DNA from: a virus
Virus record (IMG/VR): IMGVR_UViG_3300025626_000116
Coordinates: 1-25,976 of that record
Reading direction: 5' to 3' (one strand)
Length of the DNA: 25,976 bases
Position numbers and translations under genes: made by a program. Below are positions 1-6,014 of this stretch, one piece after another. Positions within the stretch are counted from its first letter, which is position 1. Each line of letters begins with the position of its first letter. The notes below the pieces were generated by a model that worked only from the letters and a program-made list of their open reading frames with translations, searched no databases and was not told the DNA's origin.

Positions 1-178
1 AAATCTAGCTGCAAGGTTGGAAGCAACTGCTGCTCGTCATGAGTATAAAGAATACAAAACTATTATCTCCTCATTCACTAGAGATATGCTCCCTGCTCAA
101 TATAAGTGCGAGAAGATCGGAGACATAAAAGTCAAAGGTAAAGAGGAGATTATTGAGATTTATTCTGTCGTAAGTTAG
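1..178 (+). CDS. Class III adenylate/guanylate cyclase, C-terminal end (partial)
   Basis: The reading frame is open from base 2 to a TAG at 176-178, giving 58 residues. It begins NLAARLEA and ends with a GDIKVKGKEEIIEIYSVV-type tail. In class III nucleotidyl cyclases the segment NxxxR supplies the transition-state Asn and Arg, and both are present here as the first and fifth residues. The family's C-terminal beta hairpin (G-x-V-x-L-K-G-x-x-E-P-V-x-V-Y-x-V) matches the tail closely. The enzyme class makes cAMP or cGMP (or other cyclic NMPs) from NTPs. The metal-binding aspartates and base-selecting residues lie upstream of the window, so substrate and completeness cannot be judged. It is the last gene before the minus-strand endonuclease. 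The family call is fairly secure; a role in phage infection is unknown. Confidence 0.78.
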   Translation, partial: NLAARLEATAARHEYKEYKTIISSFTRDMLPAQYKCEKIGDIKVKGKEEIIEIYSVVS

Positions 179-202
179 CATATCTTTTTTTAGCTGCTTC
201 AC

Positions 203-727
203 TCATTCTTCAGAATGCTTTCTACCAGCCTTTGCTTCAGATATCTTTTTTCTTGTTTCTTCAGAATGCTTTCTACCAGTCATCTTTTTTCTTGTTTCTT
301 CAGAATGCTTTCTACCAGTATTTGCTTCAGATATCTTTTTTCTTGTTTCTTCAGAATGCTTTCTACCAGACATCTTTTTTCTTGTTTCTTCTGAGAGCTT
401 TCTACCAGTATTTGCTTCAGATATCTTTTTTCTTGTTTCTTCAGACAGCTTTCTACCAGACATCTTTTTTCTTGTTTCTTCAGAATGCTTTCTACCAGTA
501 TTTTTTTTACCATTCTGACGTTGTATTTCTTTTATGATATCTTCTTTACCGAGCATTCCAGATAAACCTTTCCAAGCTAGTTTATCTTGCCAGCGACCAT
601 ATTGTTCGTATAGTTTGCGATGGGCTTCTGCGTGTTCTTCTAAGGTAAGTTCTACAATGTTGGACGGATCGTCTGTACCACCAGCGTGGCGTGGAATGAT
701 ATGATGTTTGTGTGTATAAATAGTCAT
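203..727 (-). CDS. HNH homing endonuclease with tandem NUMOD3 repeats
   Basis: 174 aa, the only convincing minus-strand gene here. The N terminus carries an HNH motif: HHIIP at residues 8-12, GGTDDPSN with N23, ELT, and EHAEAH at 31-36, which bind metal and cut DNA in HNH homing nucleases. From residue about 78 the protein is a string of NUMOD3-type units (GRK[HL]SEETRKK) that bind DNA non-specifically as small helices. A strong SD (AGGAG) lies 8 bases before the ATG. The gene sits behind a late promoter box and hairpin leader (728-793) shared with the GIY-YIG gene at 6015. The last unit is cut short by TGA at 203-205. Reading on in another frame gives a normal-looking tail (SEAAKKRYANL) ending with TAA at 150-152, so a 13-bp deletion may have truncated it. 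Confidence 0.88.
   Translation of the reverse strand: MTIYTHKHHIIPRHAGGTDDPSNIVELTLEEHAEAHRKLYEQYGRWQDKLAWKGLSGMLGKEDIIKEIQRQNGKKNTGRKHSEETRKKMSGRKLSEETRKKISEANTGRKLSEETRKKMSGRKHSEETRKKISEANTGRKHSEETRKKMTGRKHSEETRKKISEAKAGRKHSEE
211..500 (-). repeat. Alternating 51/39-bp tandem repeats encoding NUMOD3 units
   Basis: Seven near-identical units alternate between 51 bp (17 codons, GRKHSEETRKKISEANT type) and 39 bp (13 codons, GRKHSEETRKKM[ST] type), forming a higher-order 90-bp period. All unit lengths are multiples of three, so copy-number change keeps the frame. Most differences are at the H/L codon and at the unit ends. The high nucleotide identity suggests recent expansion or gene conversion. 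Confidence 0.9.
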
Positions 728-793
728 GCTGATACTCCTGTTAAGTGTTAGAGCGTATGGGAATTGGCGTTCCGCGATACGTTTCTATTTATA
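728..793 (-). promoter_or_regulatory. Late promoter and hairpin leader of the HNH gene
   Basis: Read on the minus strand. A perfect T4-type late box TATAAATA lies at 793-786. After it comes an interrupted hairpin: lower stem CGTAT/ATACG, a CGC bulge on the 5' side and a single C on the 3' side, upper stem GGAA/TTCC and a 6-nt loop. A spacer with AGGAG then leads to the ATG. The same architecture with different stem bases, and a nearly identical spacer of about 26 nt, precedes the GIY-YIG gene (5947-6014). Confidence 0.8.
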
Positions 794-810
794 ATATTGA
801 GGATTTTGAG

Positions 811-948
811 ATGTTACTTGAAGATCTTGATAGCGTTGAATACTGGGAACTGTACGACCAGATTAAAGCAGTGGCTGAAGGTGCTGGCAAAGAGTTGACT
901 TCTGAGCAAATTGAGGTCATAATGAAAGAAAGGCTGAAGACCTCATAA
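811..948 (+). CDS. Small hypothetical protein, possibly a truncated remnant
   Basis: 45 aa, starting MLLEDLDSVEYWELYDQ. I chose ATG 811 because TGAGGA at 798-803 gives a well spaced SD. The frame stays open upstream through ATG 757 and GTG 745. That part is antisense to the HNH leader, which appears to have arrived with the endonuclease, so the longer N terminus is probably fortuitous. The peptide is acidic and helical, with no recognised family. It could be a complete small early protein or the 3' remnant of a gene whose front was replaced when the HNH module inserted. It lies 62 bp upstream of the next early promoter. Confidence 0.45.
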   Translation: MLLEDLDSVEYWELYDQIKAVAEGAGKELTSEQIEVIMKERLKTS

Positions 949-980
949 CCATATATTCCCCAAAGTTATAAGCATATACT

Positions 981-1038
981 AAAAAAGTATAAAAAAGTAA
1001 AAATAATGCTTTACTTTCTCACGCATATCCAGTATAAT
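981..1038 (+). promoter_or_regulatory. Early sigma70-type promoter with phased A-tracts
   Basis: The -35 box TTTACT (1010-1015) and -10 box TATAAT (1033-1038) are separated by exactly 17 bp. A-tracts at 981-986, 991-996 and 999-1003 lie just upstream with about 10-bp phasing, as in an UP element or curved DNA. The promoter drives the gene at 1075, whose leader carries a GAGAGAG Shine-Dalgarno sequence. Confidence 0.85.
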
Positions 1039-1074
1039 AGCGGTATAAATTGAGAACTAAGAGAGAGCTTTGAT

Positions 1075-1482
1075 ATGACTAAATTTACTAATAAAATCGT
1101 TATTGATACTCAGTATATGGAGAACTACTCCGATGACCCAGAGACTCCTTACTGGAAGTCTAAGGGAGGATCGATTTACACGATCTATGGTAACTGGGAT
1201 ACTTCGATTGAAGAGTGGTCTAAGGTTGAAGATGTAGTTCGTGAAGTGAGCAAACTCATCGAGTATAGCAACCCTGCTTCTGAGGAGTATGTTATTGGTT
1301 CTCGTGTAGTTGATGCTGACAAGGTTGTTACTGAAGATTGGGAATCTGAGTGCGTCATTGCCAAGAACTTCTATGGCAACTATGTCCTTACTCGTGAAAC
1401 CTATTTGGGCTCAACTGAGTCTTGGGTTATGTTGCCTGAGGGTGATCGTGAGAACTATATTAATTTGAAAAAAACAGGATAA
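1075..1482 (+). CDS. Hypothetical early protein
   Basis: 135 aa with no family I recognise. It starts at ATG 1075 behind a purine-rich SD (AAGAGAGAG). The sequence is acidic and rich in aromatic residues (several W and Y), with alternating hydrophobic stretches such as NKIVIDTQYMENY and ECVIAKNFYGNYVL. This suggests a small soluble alpha/beta protein with no signal peptide or membrane segment. It lies directly downstream of a strong host-type promoter and upstream of a second one, so it is probably made immediately after infection. Such early T4-like genes often encode host-takeover or anti-defence proteins, but nothing in the sequence shows which function this one has. Confidence 0.75.
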   Translation: MTKFTNKIVIDTQYMENYSDDPETPYWKSKGGSIYTIYGNWDTSIEEWSKVEDVVREVSKLIEYSNPASEEYVIGSRVVDADKVVTEDWESECVIAKNFYGNYVLTRETYLGSTESWVMLPEGDRENYINLKKTG

Positions 1483-1502
1483 AGTGCTTTACATTCCTGT
1501 TT
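1472..1502 (+). promoter_or_regulatory. Inverted repeat overlapping a stop codon and a -35 box
   Basis: AAACAGGA (1472-1479) pairs with TCCTGTTT (1495-1502), 8 bp. Inside, TAAA/TTTA gives 4 more pairs around a GTGC loop with a 3-nt bulge. The palindrome covers the stop codon of the upstream gene and the -35 box of the next promoter. An A-run precedes it and only three T follow, so it could be a weak terminator in RNA or an operator in DNA. Confidence 0.5.
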
Positions 1503-1516
1503 GGATGTAGTATAAT
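1488..1516 (+). promoter_or_regulatory. Early sigma70-type promoter
   Basis: TTTACA (1488-1493), a 17-bp spacer and a perfect TATAAT (1511-1516). Like the promoter at 1010 its -35 box sits in TGCTTTAC. It precedes a run of small genes (1550, 1729, 1878) leading into the HAD gene, and its transcript leader carries AAAGAGAGAG as SD. Confidence 0.87.
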
Positions 1517-1549
1517 ACCTGTATTGATTAATTAAAGAGAGAGAATTTT

Positions 1550-1729
1550 ATGTCTAATCGTGACCAAGCTATTAAACTTCTTGAGCAAATTCAAAAGGCT
1601 CACCTTAATAAGAACGATAGTCCTCACTTCCATATTGGTTATCTACAGGCTCTTATCGGTACTCTTGCCGAAAAAGATTCTAGTATTCTGAACGAACTGA
1701 CTGAAACTCTGGACTGGACTGCCCAATAA
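1550..1729 (+). CDS. Small hypothetical early protein (59 aa)
   Basis: MSNRDQAIKLLEQIQKA... to TAA at 1727-1729. A GAGAGAGA Shine-Dalgarno sequence sits 5 bases ahead of ATG 1550, and the promoter at 1488-1516 lies just upstream. The sequence is mostly amphipathic helix (KLLEQIQKAHLNK, YLQALIGTLAEK, SILNELTETLDW), compatible with a helical hairpin or small adaptor. The last base of its stop is the first base of the next start (TAATG), so translation is probably coupled. No family recognised. Confidence 0.7.
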   Translation: MSNRDQAIKLLEQIQKAHLNKNDSPHFHIGYLQALIGTLAEKDSSILNELTETLDWTAQ

Positions 1730-1881
1730 TGTATATGGTTTGGTGCGTAAGTTGGCATGACGAAAAGGGTGAAAGGCGCATCGAGTGGAATGTGCCTGAC
1801 CCTGACAAATTGAGAAGAGAATTAATTGAGATGGGTATTGACCCTGATGTAATTGACGTATATGAAAAGGATGTATCATGA
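1729..1881 (+). CDS. Small hypothetical protein (50 aa)
   Basis: Starts at ATG 1729, overlapping the previous stop by one base, and ends with TGA at 1879-1881, overlapping the next start by four bases. The sequence MYMVWCVSWHDEKGERRIEW then continues into a short acidic helix (PDKLRRELIEMGIDPDVIDVYE). The beta-turn-beta followed by a helix reads like a compact folded domain rather than noise, and the TAATG/ATGA junctions on both sides support a real gene. No function can be assigned. Confidence 0.65.
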   Translation: MYMVWCVSWHDEKGERRIEWNVPDPDKLRRELIEMGIDPDVIDVYEKDVS

Positions 1882-2054
1882 TTCCATGTAATCCCAAAGT
1901 GTGTTTATTTATTGGTGGGTTTTTGATGATGGGTTCTGTGGGTGCTATTGAGCATAATACCATGGAGTTTGGTCGGGCGCTTATCTTTTCTTTCATTGGC
2001 GCCACCCTTGCGCTTGATGGTGCCATTCGTTTAAACAGGAACTCTGATGTATAG
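1878..2054 (+). CDS. Small membrane protein (58 aa, two predicted TM helices)
   Basis: Starts at ATG 1878 (ATGA overlap with the preceding gene) and ends with TAG at 2052-2054, inside the start of the HAD gene. Residues about 9-23 (CLFIGGFLMMGSVGA) and 32-48 (GRALIFSFIGATLALDG) are hydrophobic, separated by a polar turn (IEHNTME), with a basic C terminus. That suggests a hairpin in the inner membrane. AAAAGG upstream can serve as SD. No family recognised; a membrane-acting early effector is possible but unproven. Confidence 0.65.
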   Translation: MIPCNPKVCLFIGGFLMMGSVGAIEHNTMEFGRALIFSFIGATLALDGAIRLNRNSDV

Positions 2055-2643
2055 TAAATATTCTAAAGATAAAGTAATCCTCACAGATTGCGACGGTGTC
2101 CTCCTTGATTGGGGGCATTCCTTTTTTCAGTGGATGCGTGCACGTGACTACCATCCAGTTGAAGGTGCTGAAAAATTATATAAAATTGAAGAAGTCTTTG
2201 GTAGAACTCGAGCGGTCACTAAACCGCTAGTCCGCCAGTTCAATGAAAGCGCATGGATGAAAGACTTGACGCCATATCGAGATGCGGTAAAGTATGTCCG
2301 TAAACTCCATGAAGATCATGGCTATGTTTTCCATTGTATCACGTCTCAGTCATTAGACCCTAAAGCTAGAGAGCTTCGTATTGAGAATTTAGAAAAGGTT
2401 TTCGGTAAAGGTGTTTTTGAAGTTGTGACCTGCCTAGACTGTGGTGCCGATAAAGATGATGCCCTTGAGGAATATCGTGACAGTGATTTATATTGGATTG
2501 AAGATAAGCCAGCCAATGCCGATCTAGGTGTTGATATGGGTCTTGACTCGATATTACTTGCTCATGGACACAATGTAAGTTATAATGGTAATGCTACTAG
2601 AGTAATCAATTGGCGTGAAGTATACGAAACTATTACAGGTTAA
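2047..2643 (+). CDS. HAD-superfamily phosphatase, 5'-deoxyribonucleotidase-like
   Basis: 198 aa. HAD motif I is DCDGV at residues 14-18 (nucleophile D14, acid/base D16), motif II is the T99-S100 pair in CITSQS, and motif IV is WIEDKPANAD at 150-159 with acidic metal ligands. The layout and length fit the mitochondrial/bacterial 5'(3')-deoxyribonucleotidase group that dephosphorylates dNMPs, and related HAD genes occur in other T4-like phages. Substrate is inferred from the family; a polynucleotide 3'-phosphatase is an alternative. It overlaps the small membrane gene by 8 bp and is followed 5 bp later by the acidic gene, so it belongs to the early operon. Position just before the polymerase fits a role in nucleotide metabolism. 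Confidence 0.78.
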   Translation: MYSKYSKDKVILTDCDGVLLDWGHSFFQWMRARDYHPVEGAEKLYKIEEVFGRTRAVTKPLVRQFNESAWMKDLTPYRDAVKYVRKLHEDHGYVFHCITSQSLDPKARELRIENLEKVFGKGVFEVVTCLDCGADKDDALEEYRDSDLYWIEDKPANADLGVDMGLDSILLAHGHNVSYNGNATRVINWREVYETITG

Positions 2644-2648
2644 ATATT

Positions 2649-3086
2649 ATGAATATTGAGATTGGTAAAGAGTATGCGGTATCTCCTAAATGGAAGAAAT
2701 CGTTTGAAGAAAATGAATACTGGGCTAATGACAAAGGTCAGCGCATTACGATTACCACGTTGTGGCGTGGTGGTACAATCAATATTACTCCTCAGAATCA
2801 AGATGAATCTGCTTGGTTATCTCAAGCAGTGAAGCAAGAAGATGATGACACCTTTGAGCCATATTCGTTTGAAGAATATGAATACCAGTCAGCTTGGGAT
2901 GGCATTTCTGTAGATTTGTTCTTTAACGGATTTGATGGTAATACTGATGAAGAGTTAAGCGAAGAATGTCAAAAGCTACAGGATGGGTATGATGAAGAAG
3001 GTACTATGTTCCTCGAGGAAGAGGGGTTTGACGTTGACGATTCCGAAGTATTTATGTATGGCGAACTTGACATAGAAGAAGTTTAA
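2649..3086 (+). CDS. Highly acidic hypothetical protein
   Basis: 145 aa, with Asp and Glu making up roughly a quarter of residues and few Lys or Arg beyond the first 45. The N-terminal third (GKEYAVSPKWKKSFEENEYW and RITITTLWRGGTINITP) looks like a small beta barrel, and the C-terminal half is a long acidic stretch (TDEELSEECQ, EEEGFDVDDSE). Its TAA overlaps the polymerase start (TAATG at 3084-3088), so the two are probably translationally coupled. No family recognised. Acidic phage proteins can be DNA mimics or polymerase/clamp partners; both are speculation here. Confidence 0.7.
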   Translation: MNIEIGKEYAVSPKWKKSFEENEYWANDKGQRITITTLWRGGTINITPQNQDESAWLSQAVKQEDDDTFEPYSFEEYEYQSAWDGISVDLFFNGFDGNTDEELSEECQKLQDGYDEEGTMFLEEEGFDVDDSEVFMYGELDIEEV

Positions 3087-4537
3087 TGAAGTTTTATACC
3101 CATGCCCATGTGCGTAGTAATACAGTCTGCGTTCGTGGGTACAAGAACGGCAAGCGTTTCGATGAGAGGGTTGAATACAACCCAACGCTATACGTCCCAT
3201 CTCGTAAAACATCAGACTATCAAACTCTGACTGGTGAATATGTTGAGCCTATGCCGATGGGCACTATCAAAGATGCTAAACAGTTCGCTAAGAAATATGA
3301 GGGAGTTGATAACTTTAAGATCTATGGCTCAACTAAATTCGCATACGTTTATCTGAACGAAAAGTTCGGCAACGATTATGACGTTGATCAGGTTAAGGTT
3401 GCTAACATTGATATTGAGGTTGGCTCTGAGGAAGGATTCCCCAACCCCGATCTTGCTACTCAGCCAGTCACTGCTATTTGTATATCATACGACCACCCCA
3501 ACGGCAACAAGCGTTATCATGTAATTGGTAATGGTAAGTATGAGCGAACTCGTGACGATGTTCACTACATTGATGCCAAAGATGAGATGCGTTTACTATC
3601 TGTATTCCTCAGCTTTTGGGAAAAACTTGATCCTGATATCATTACTGGTTGGAATATTGAGGGGTTTGATATACCATACTTGGTCAATCGTATCAGTAAA
3701 CTTCTGGGTGAGAAAGAAGCTCGACGCCTTTCTCCATATAATTGGATTAAGAAAAGAGAGATAACCAAGTTCAATCGGATTGAAACTATGTATGAGTTGG
3801 TTGGTGTCGCAACTCTTGACTACCTACAGCTTTACAAGAAGTTCACATATTCTCAACAAGAATCTTATCGGCTTGATCATATTGCCTTTGTGGAACTTGG
3901 CGAGCGTAAGTTGGATTACTCTGAGGTTGAAAATCTACACCAGTTACATAAACTTGACTATCAGAAGTTTATCGACTATAATATAAAAGACGTTGAGCTT
4001 GTCGATCAAATCGAAGATAAGATGAAGTTGATTGAAATGGCGTTGGCGATTGCGTATGATGCCAAGGTTAATTACAACGATACGTTTACTCAGGTTACGA
4101 TGTGGGATGTACTTATACATAATTATCTCATGAGTAAGAATATCGTGATACCGCCAAAGGAAGATACAGTTAAAGATTCTACCTTTGCTGGTGCGTATGT
4201 GAAAGACCCGCAAGTGGGAATGCATGATTGGGTTATGAGTTTTGACCTTAATTCTCTGTATCCTCACTTGATTATGCAATATAACATCTCTCCCGAAACT
4301 ATGGTTGAAGATGAGTTTATGATAGATGTCAAAGTTGATGACATCATTGATAGGAATGTAGATACGCACCCTCACCACGCTATGGCTGGTAATGGTCGAT
4401 ACTTCCGAAAGGACAAGCAGGGATTCTTGCCTGAAATGATGAACAGGATGTACACTGAACGAAAGAGCTACAAGAAGAAGATGCTTGAAGCTGAATCGGA
4501 ACTTGAATTGATTAATAAAAGGTTGGCACAATTATGA
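3086..4537 (+). CDS. 43A: DNA polymerase gp43-type, N-terminal part (exonuclease and palm motif A)
   Basis: 483 aa, family B replicative polymerase of the T4/RB69 type. The 3'-5' exonuclease is intact: Exo I DIE at 109-111, Exo II N190-x4-D195 (GWNIEGFDIPYLVNR), Exo III Y298 and D302 (DYNIKDVEL). Polymerase motif A, DLNSLYP, starts at D387 and supplies a catalytic Asp. The chain stops just after the first finger helix (YTERKSYKKKMLEAESELEL), at the tip of the fingers coiled coil. Motifs B and C are in the separate gene at 4806. TGA at 4535-4537 overlaps the next ATG (4534). With the C part the total is 852 aa against about 900 for T4 gp43, so little is missing. The subunits probably assemble into one enzyme. 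Confidence 0.93.
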   Translation: MKFYTHAHVRSNTVCVRGYKNGKRFDERVEYNPTLYVPSRKTSDYQTLTGEYVEPMPMGTIKDAKQFAKKYEGVDNFKIYGSTKFAYVYLNEKFGNDYDVDQVKVANIDIEVGSEEGFPNPDLATQPVTAICISYDHPNGNKRYHVIGNGKYERTRDDVHYIDAKDEMRLLSVFLSFWEKLDPDIITGWNIEGFDIPYLVNRISKLLGEKEARRLSPYNWIKKREITKFNRIETMYELVGVATLDYLQLYKKFTYSQQESYRLDHIAFVELGERKLDYSEVENLHQLHKLDYQKFIDYNIKDVELVDQIEDKMKLIEMALAIAYDAKVNYNDTFTQVTMWDVLIHNYLMSKNIVIPPKEDTVKDSTFAGAYVKDPQVGMHDWVMSFDLNSLYPHLIMQYNISPETMVEDEFMIDVKVDDIIDRNVDTHPHHAMAGNGRYFRKDKQGFLPEMMNRMYTERKSYKKKMLEAESELELINKRLAQL

Positions 4538-4806
4538 AGAAAGGTGATGTAGTATCTCTGGTCACATTGACTGGTGAGTTTGTTGGTAAGTTTGAAGATC
4601 ATACTTCGGCAGGCGTAAAGTTGAAAGATCCACGCTGGGTTATCCATGGTGAACAGGGTATGGGCTTTGCTCACGGTTTGTGTTCAACAGGTAAGAACGA
4701 CCCAACTGATGTTGAGTTCTTCAGTGGTGGTATTATTTTTGTTACAGAATGTAATGAAGATGTTGAGAAAGCGTATCGTTCAGCAACGAGCGGACTAATT
4801 CTTTAA
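4534..4806 (+). CDS. Sm-like small protein lying between the polymerase halves
   Basis: 90 aa. The first 35 residues (MKKGDVVSLVTLTGEFVGKF, then a turn, then GVKLKDPRWV) fit the Sm1 pattern of Sm/Hfq-like beta barrels: alternating hydrophobic strand, G-E, V-G-K, strand ending in K-D-P. The rest (FFSGGIIFVTECNEDVEKAYRSATSGLIL) has a strand and a C-terminal helix. An Sm-like protein of putative cyanophage origin is known structurally, and I infer kinship from pattern only. It overlaps 43A by 4 bp (ATGA) and 43B by 1 bp (TAATG), so the three are translated as one coupled unit. It has no HNH, GIY-YIG or LAGLIDADG motif, so it is not the endonuclease that would explain the split. Confidence 0.72.
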   Translation: MKKGDVVSLVTLTGEFVGKFEDHTSAGVKLKDPRWVIHGEQGMGFAHGLCSTGKNDPTDVEFFSGGIIFVTECNEDVEKAYRSATSGLIL

Positions 4807-5915
4807 TGACTGATATTGCTGATATGTCTAAAGAACAACTGCTCGTTCAGAAAGCGCAGTTAGTCAAAGATATTAGTAAGTACAAGAACCTACAATTGGC
4901 CAAGAAAGTTCAGCTGAATTCATCATATGGCGCCATTGGAAACAAATACTTCCGCTTCTTCGATGTGAGGAAAGCGGAAGCAATCACACTATCAGGGCAG
5001 TTGTCAATTAAATGGATTGAGAGGAGAGTTAATGAATACCTTAATAAGTTACTTCAAACATCCGAAGCTGATTATGTTATTGCATCGGATACGGATTCTA
5101 TCTATGTCAACTTCGATGCACTTGTACGCAAATGCTTTGAAGAGGGAAGTGACCCTGTCAAGATCGTCAATTTCCTGGACAAAGTTGCAGCTGAGAAGTT
5201 GGAACCTTTTATTGATAAAAGTTATGAAGAACTGGCACGAATAACAAACTCGTATGATCAGAAGATGTTCATGAAGCGAGAAGTTATTGCGGACAAGGCT
5301 ATCTGGACTGCTAAGAAAAGATACATGATGAATGTGTATGATAATGAGGGAGTCCGATATGCCAAGCCCAAGCTGAAGATGATGGGAATTGAAACTGTAA
5401 AGTCATCAACGCCCCAGTCTTGCCGAACAGCACTTGAAGAAGCAATTAATATTATTATGAATAGTGGCGAGTCAGAGGCTCAGGCATTTATATCTGACTT
5501 CCGATCTAAGTTTGAGCAGTTGCCATTCGAAGTTGTTGCGTTTCCTAGATCTGTTTCTGACTTCGGCAAGTACGATGATGGCAAGAAGGATTTGACCATA
5601 CCCAAAAGTACACCGATTCACGTTCGTGGTGGTCTAGTTTATAATCATCTGATTAGAAAGCACGGTCTTGAGAAGAAGTATGAATTGGTAAAGGATGGTG
5701 AGAAGCTGAAGTTCTGTTACCTAAATAGTCCGAACCCTGCTCAACATAATGTAATCAGCGTTATGACAACGTTGCCTAGAGAGTTTGACCTGAGCAGTTA
5801 TATAGACTATGAGACGCAATTTAATAAAGCGTTTCTTGACCCATTAAAAGTTATACTCGAGTCAGTTGGCTGGAGTGATGAGAAGAAGTCTAGTCTTGAA
5901 GGCTTTTTCGGATAG
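4806..5915 (+). CDS. 43B: DNA polymerase gp43-type, C-terminal part (fingers, palm, thumb)
   Basis: 369 aa. It opens with the second finger helix (SKEQLLVQKAQLVKDISKYK) leading into motif B, KKVQLNSSYG at residues 33-42, which binds the incoming dNTP. Motif C is ASDTDSIY at 93-100, with catalytic D95 and D97; the usual YGDTDS has A-S in place of Y-G. The region RYAKPKLKMMGIETVKSST and the C-terminal EKKSSLEGFFG, with its hydrophobic end like the clamp-binding tail of gp43 (LFDMFDF), match T4 gp43 in order. Start ATG 4806 overlaps the stop of the Sm-like gene; no good SD is visible, so expression depends on coupling. A GIY-YIG endonuclease follows 99 bp later. Confidence 0.93.
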   Translation: MTDIADMSKEQLLVQKAQLVKDISKYKNLQLAKKVQLNSSYGAIGNKYFRFFDVRKAEAITLSGQLSIKWIERRVNEYLNKLLQTSEADYVIASDTDSIYVNFDALVRKCFEEGSDPVKIVNFLDKVAAEKLEPFIDKSYEELARITNSYDQKMFMKREVIADKAIWTAKKRYMMNVYDNEGVRYAKPKLKMMGIETVKSSTPQSCRTALEEAINIIMNSGESEAQAFISDFRSKFEQLPFEVVAFPRSVSDFGKYDDGKKDLTIPKSTPIHVRGGLVYNHLIRKHGLEKKYELVKDGEKLKFCYLNSPNPAQHNVISVMTTLPREFDLSSYIDYETQFNKAFLDPLKVILESVGWSDEKKSSLEGFFG

Positions 5916-5946
5916 GCGTTTATTCACTGCTGTAAATCTTCATTAG

Positions 5947-6014
5947 TATAAATAAAGGTGTAGTCCGCGATGTTTCAGCATCCGACTACTCTAATACTAA
6001 ACAGGAGTATCAGC
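5947..6014 (+). promoter_or_regulatory. Late promoter and hairpin leader of the GIY-YIG gene
   Basis: TATAAATA at 5947-5954, then an interrupted hairpin: lower stem TAGTC/GACTA, CGC bulge on the 5' side, upper stem GATG/CATC with loop TTTCAG, and single C on the 3' side. A spacer with AGGAG (6003-6007) then leads to ATG 6015. It has the same plan as the HNH leader at 728-793 on the other strand, with both stems changed by compensatory substitutions and the spacer differing at only two positions. Confidence 0.82.

Noticed and set aside
211-500. A repeat tract that could be taken for a CRISPR array
   Set aside because: Units are contiguous with no unique spacers, have lengths divisible by three and encode NUMOD3 protein units on the minus strand.
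232-537. Plus-strand ORF over the repeat tract, rich in Phe and Leu
   Set aside because: It is the antisense of the endonuclease repeats; the periodic SFFLFLQ pattern is a mirror of the lysine-rich code.
1643-2026. 127-aa minus-strand ORF
   Set aside because: Three small coupled genes on the plus strand explain this stretch, with promoter, SD and overlapping stop/start codons.
3944-4531. 195-aa minus-strand ORF opposite the polymerase
   Set aside because: It is antisense to a motif-complete polymerase gene, has no SD, and its composition is that of a shadow frame.
4480-4860. Polymerase interruption caused by an intron, intein or sequencing frameshift
   Set aside because: The gap contains an intact gene with its own start and stop overlapping both halves, the halves break at a natural loop, and no intein or intron splice motifs are visible.
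5970-6014. Upstream in-frame ATG of the GIY-YIG gene
   Set aside because: It lies inside the leader hairpin; the ATG at 6015 has a strong SD and matches the start of the HNH leader alignment.
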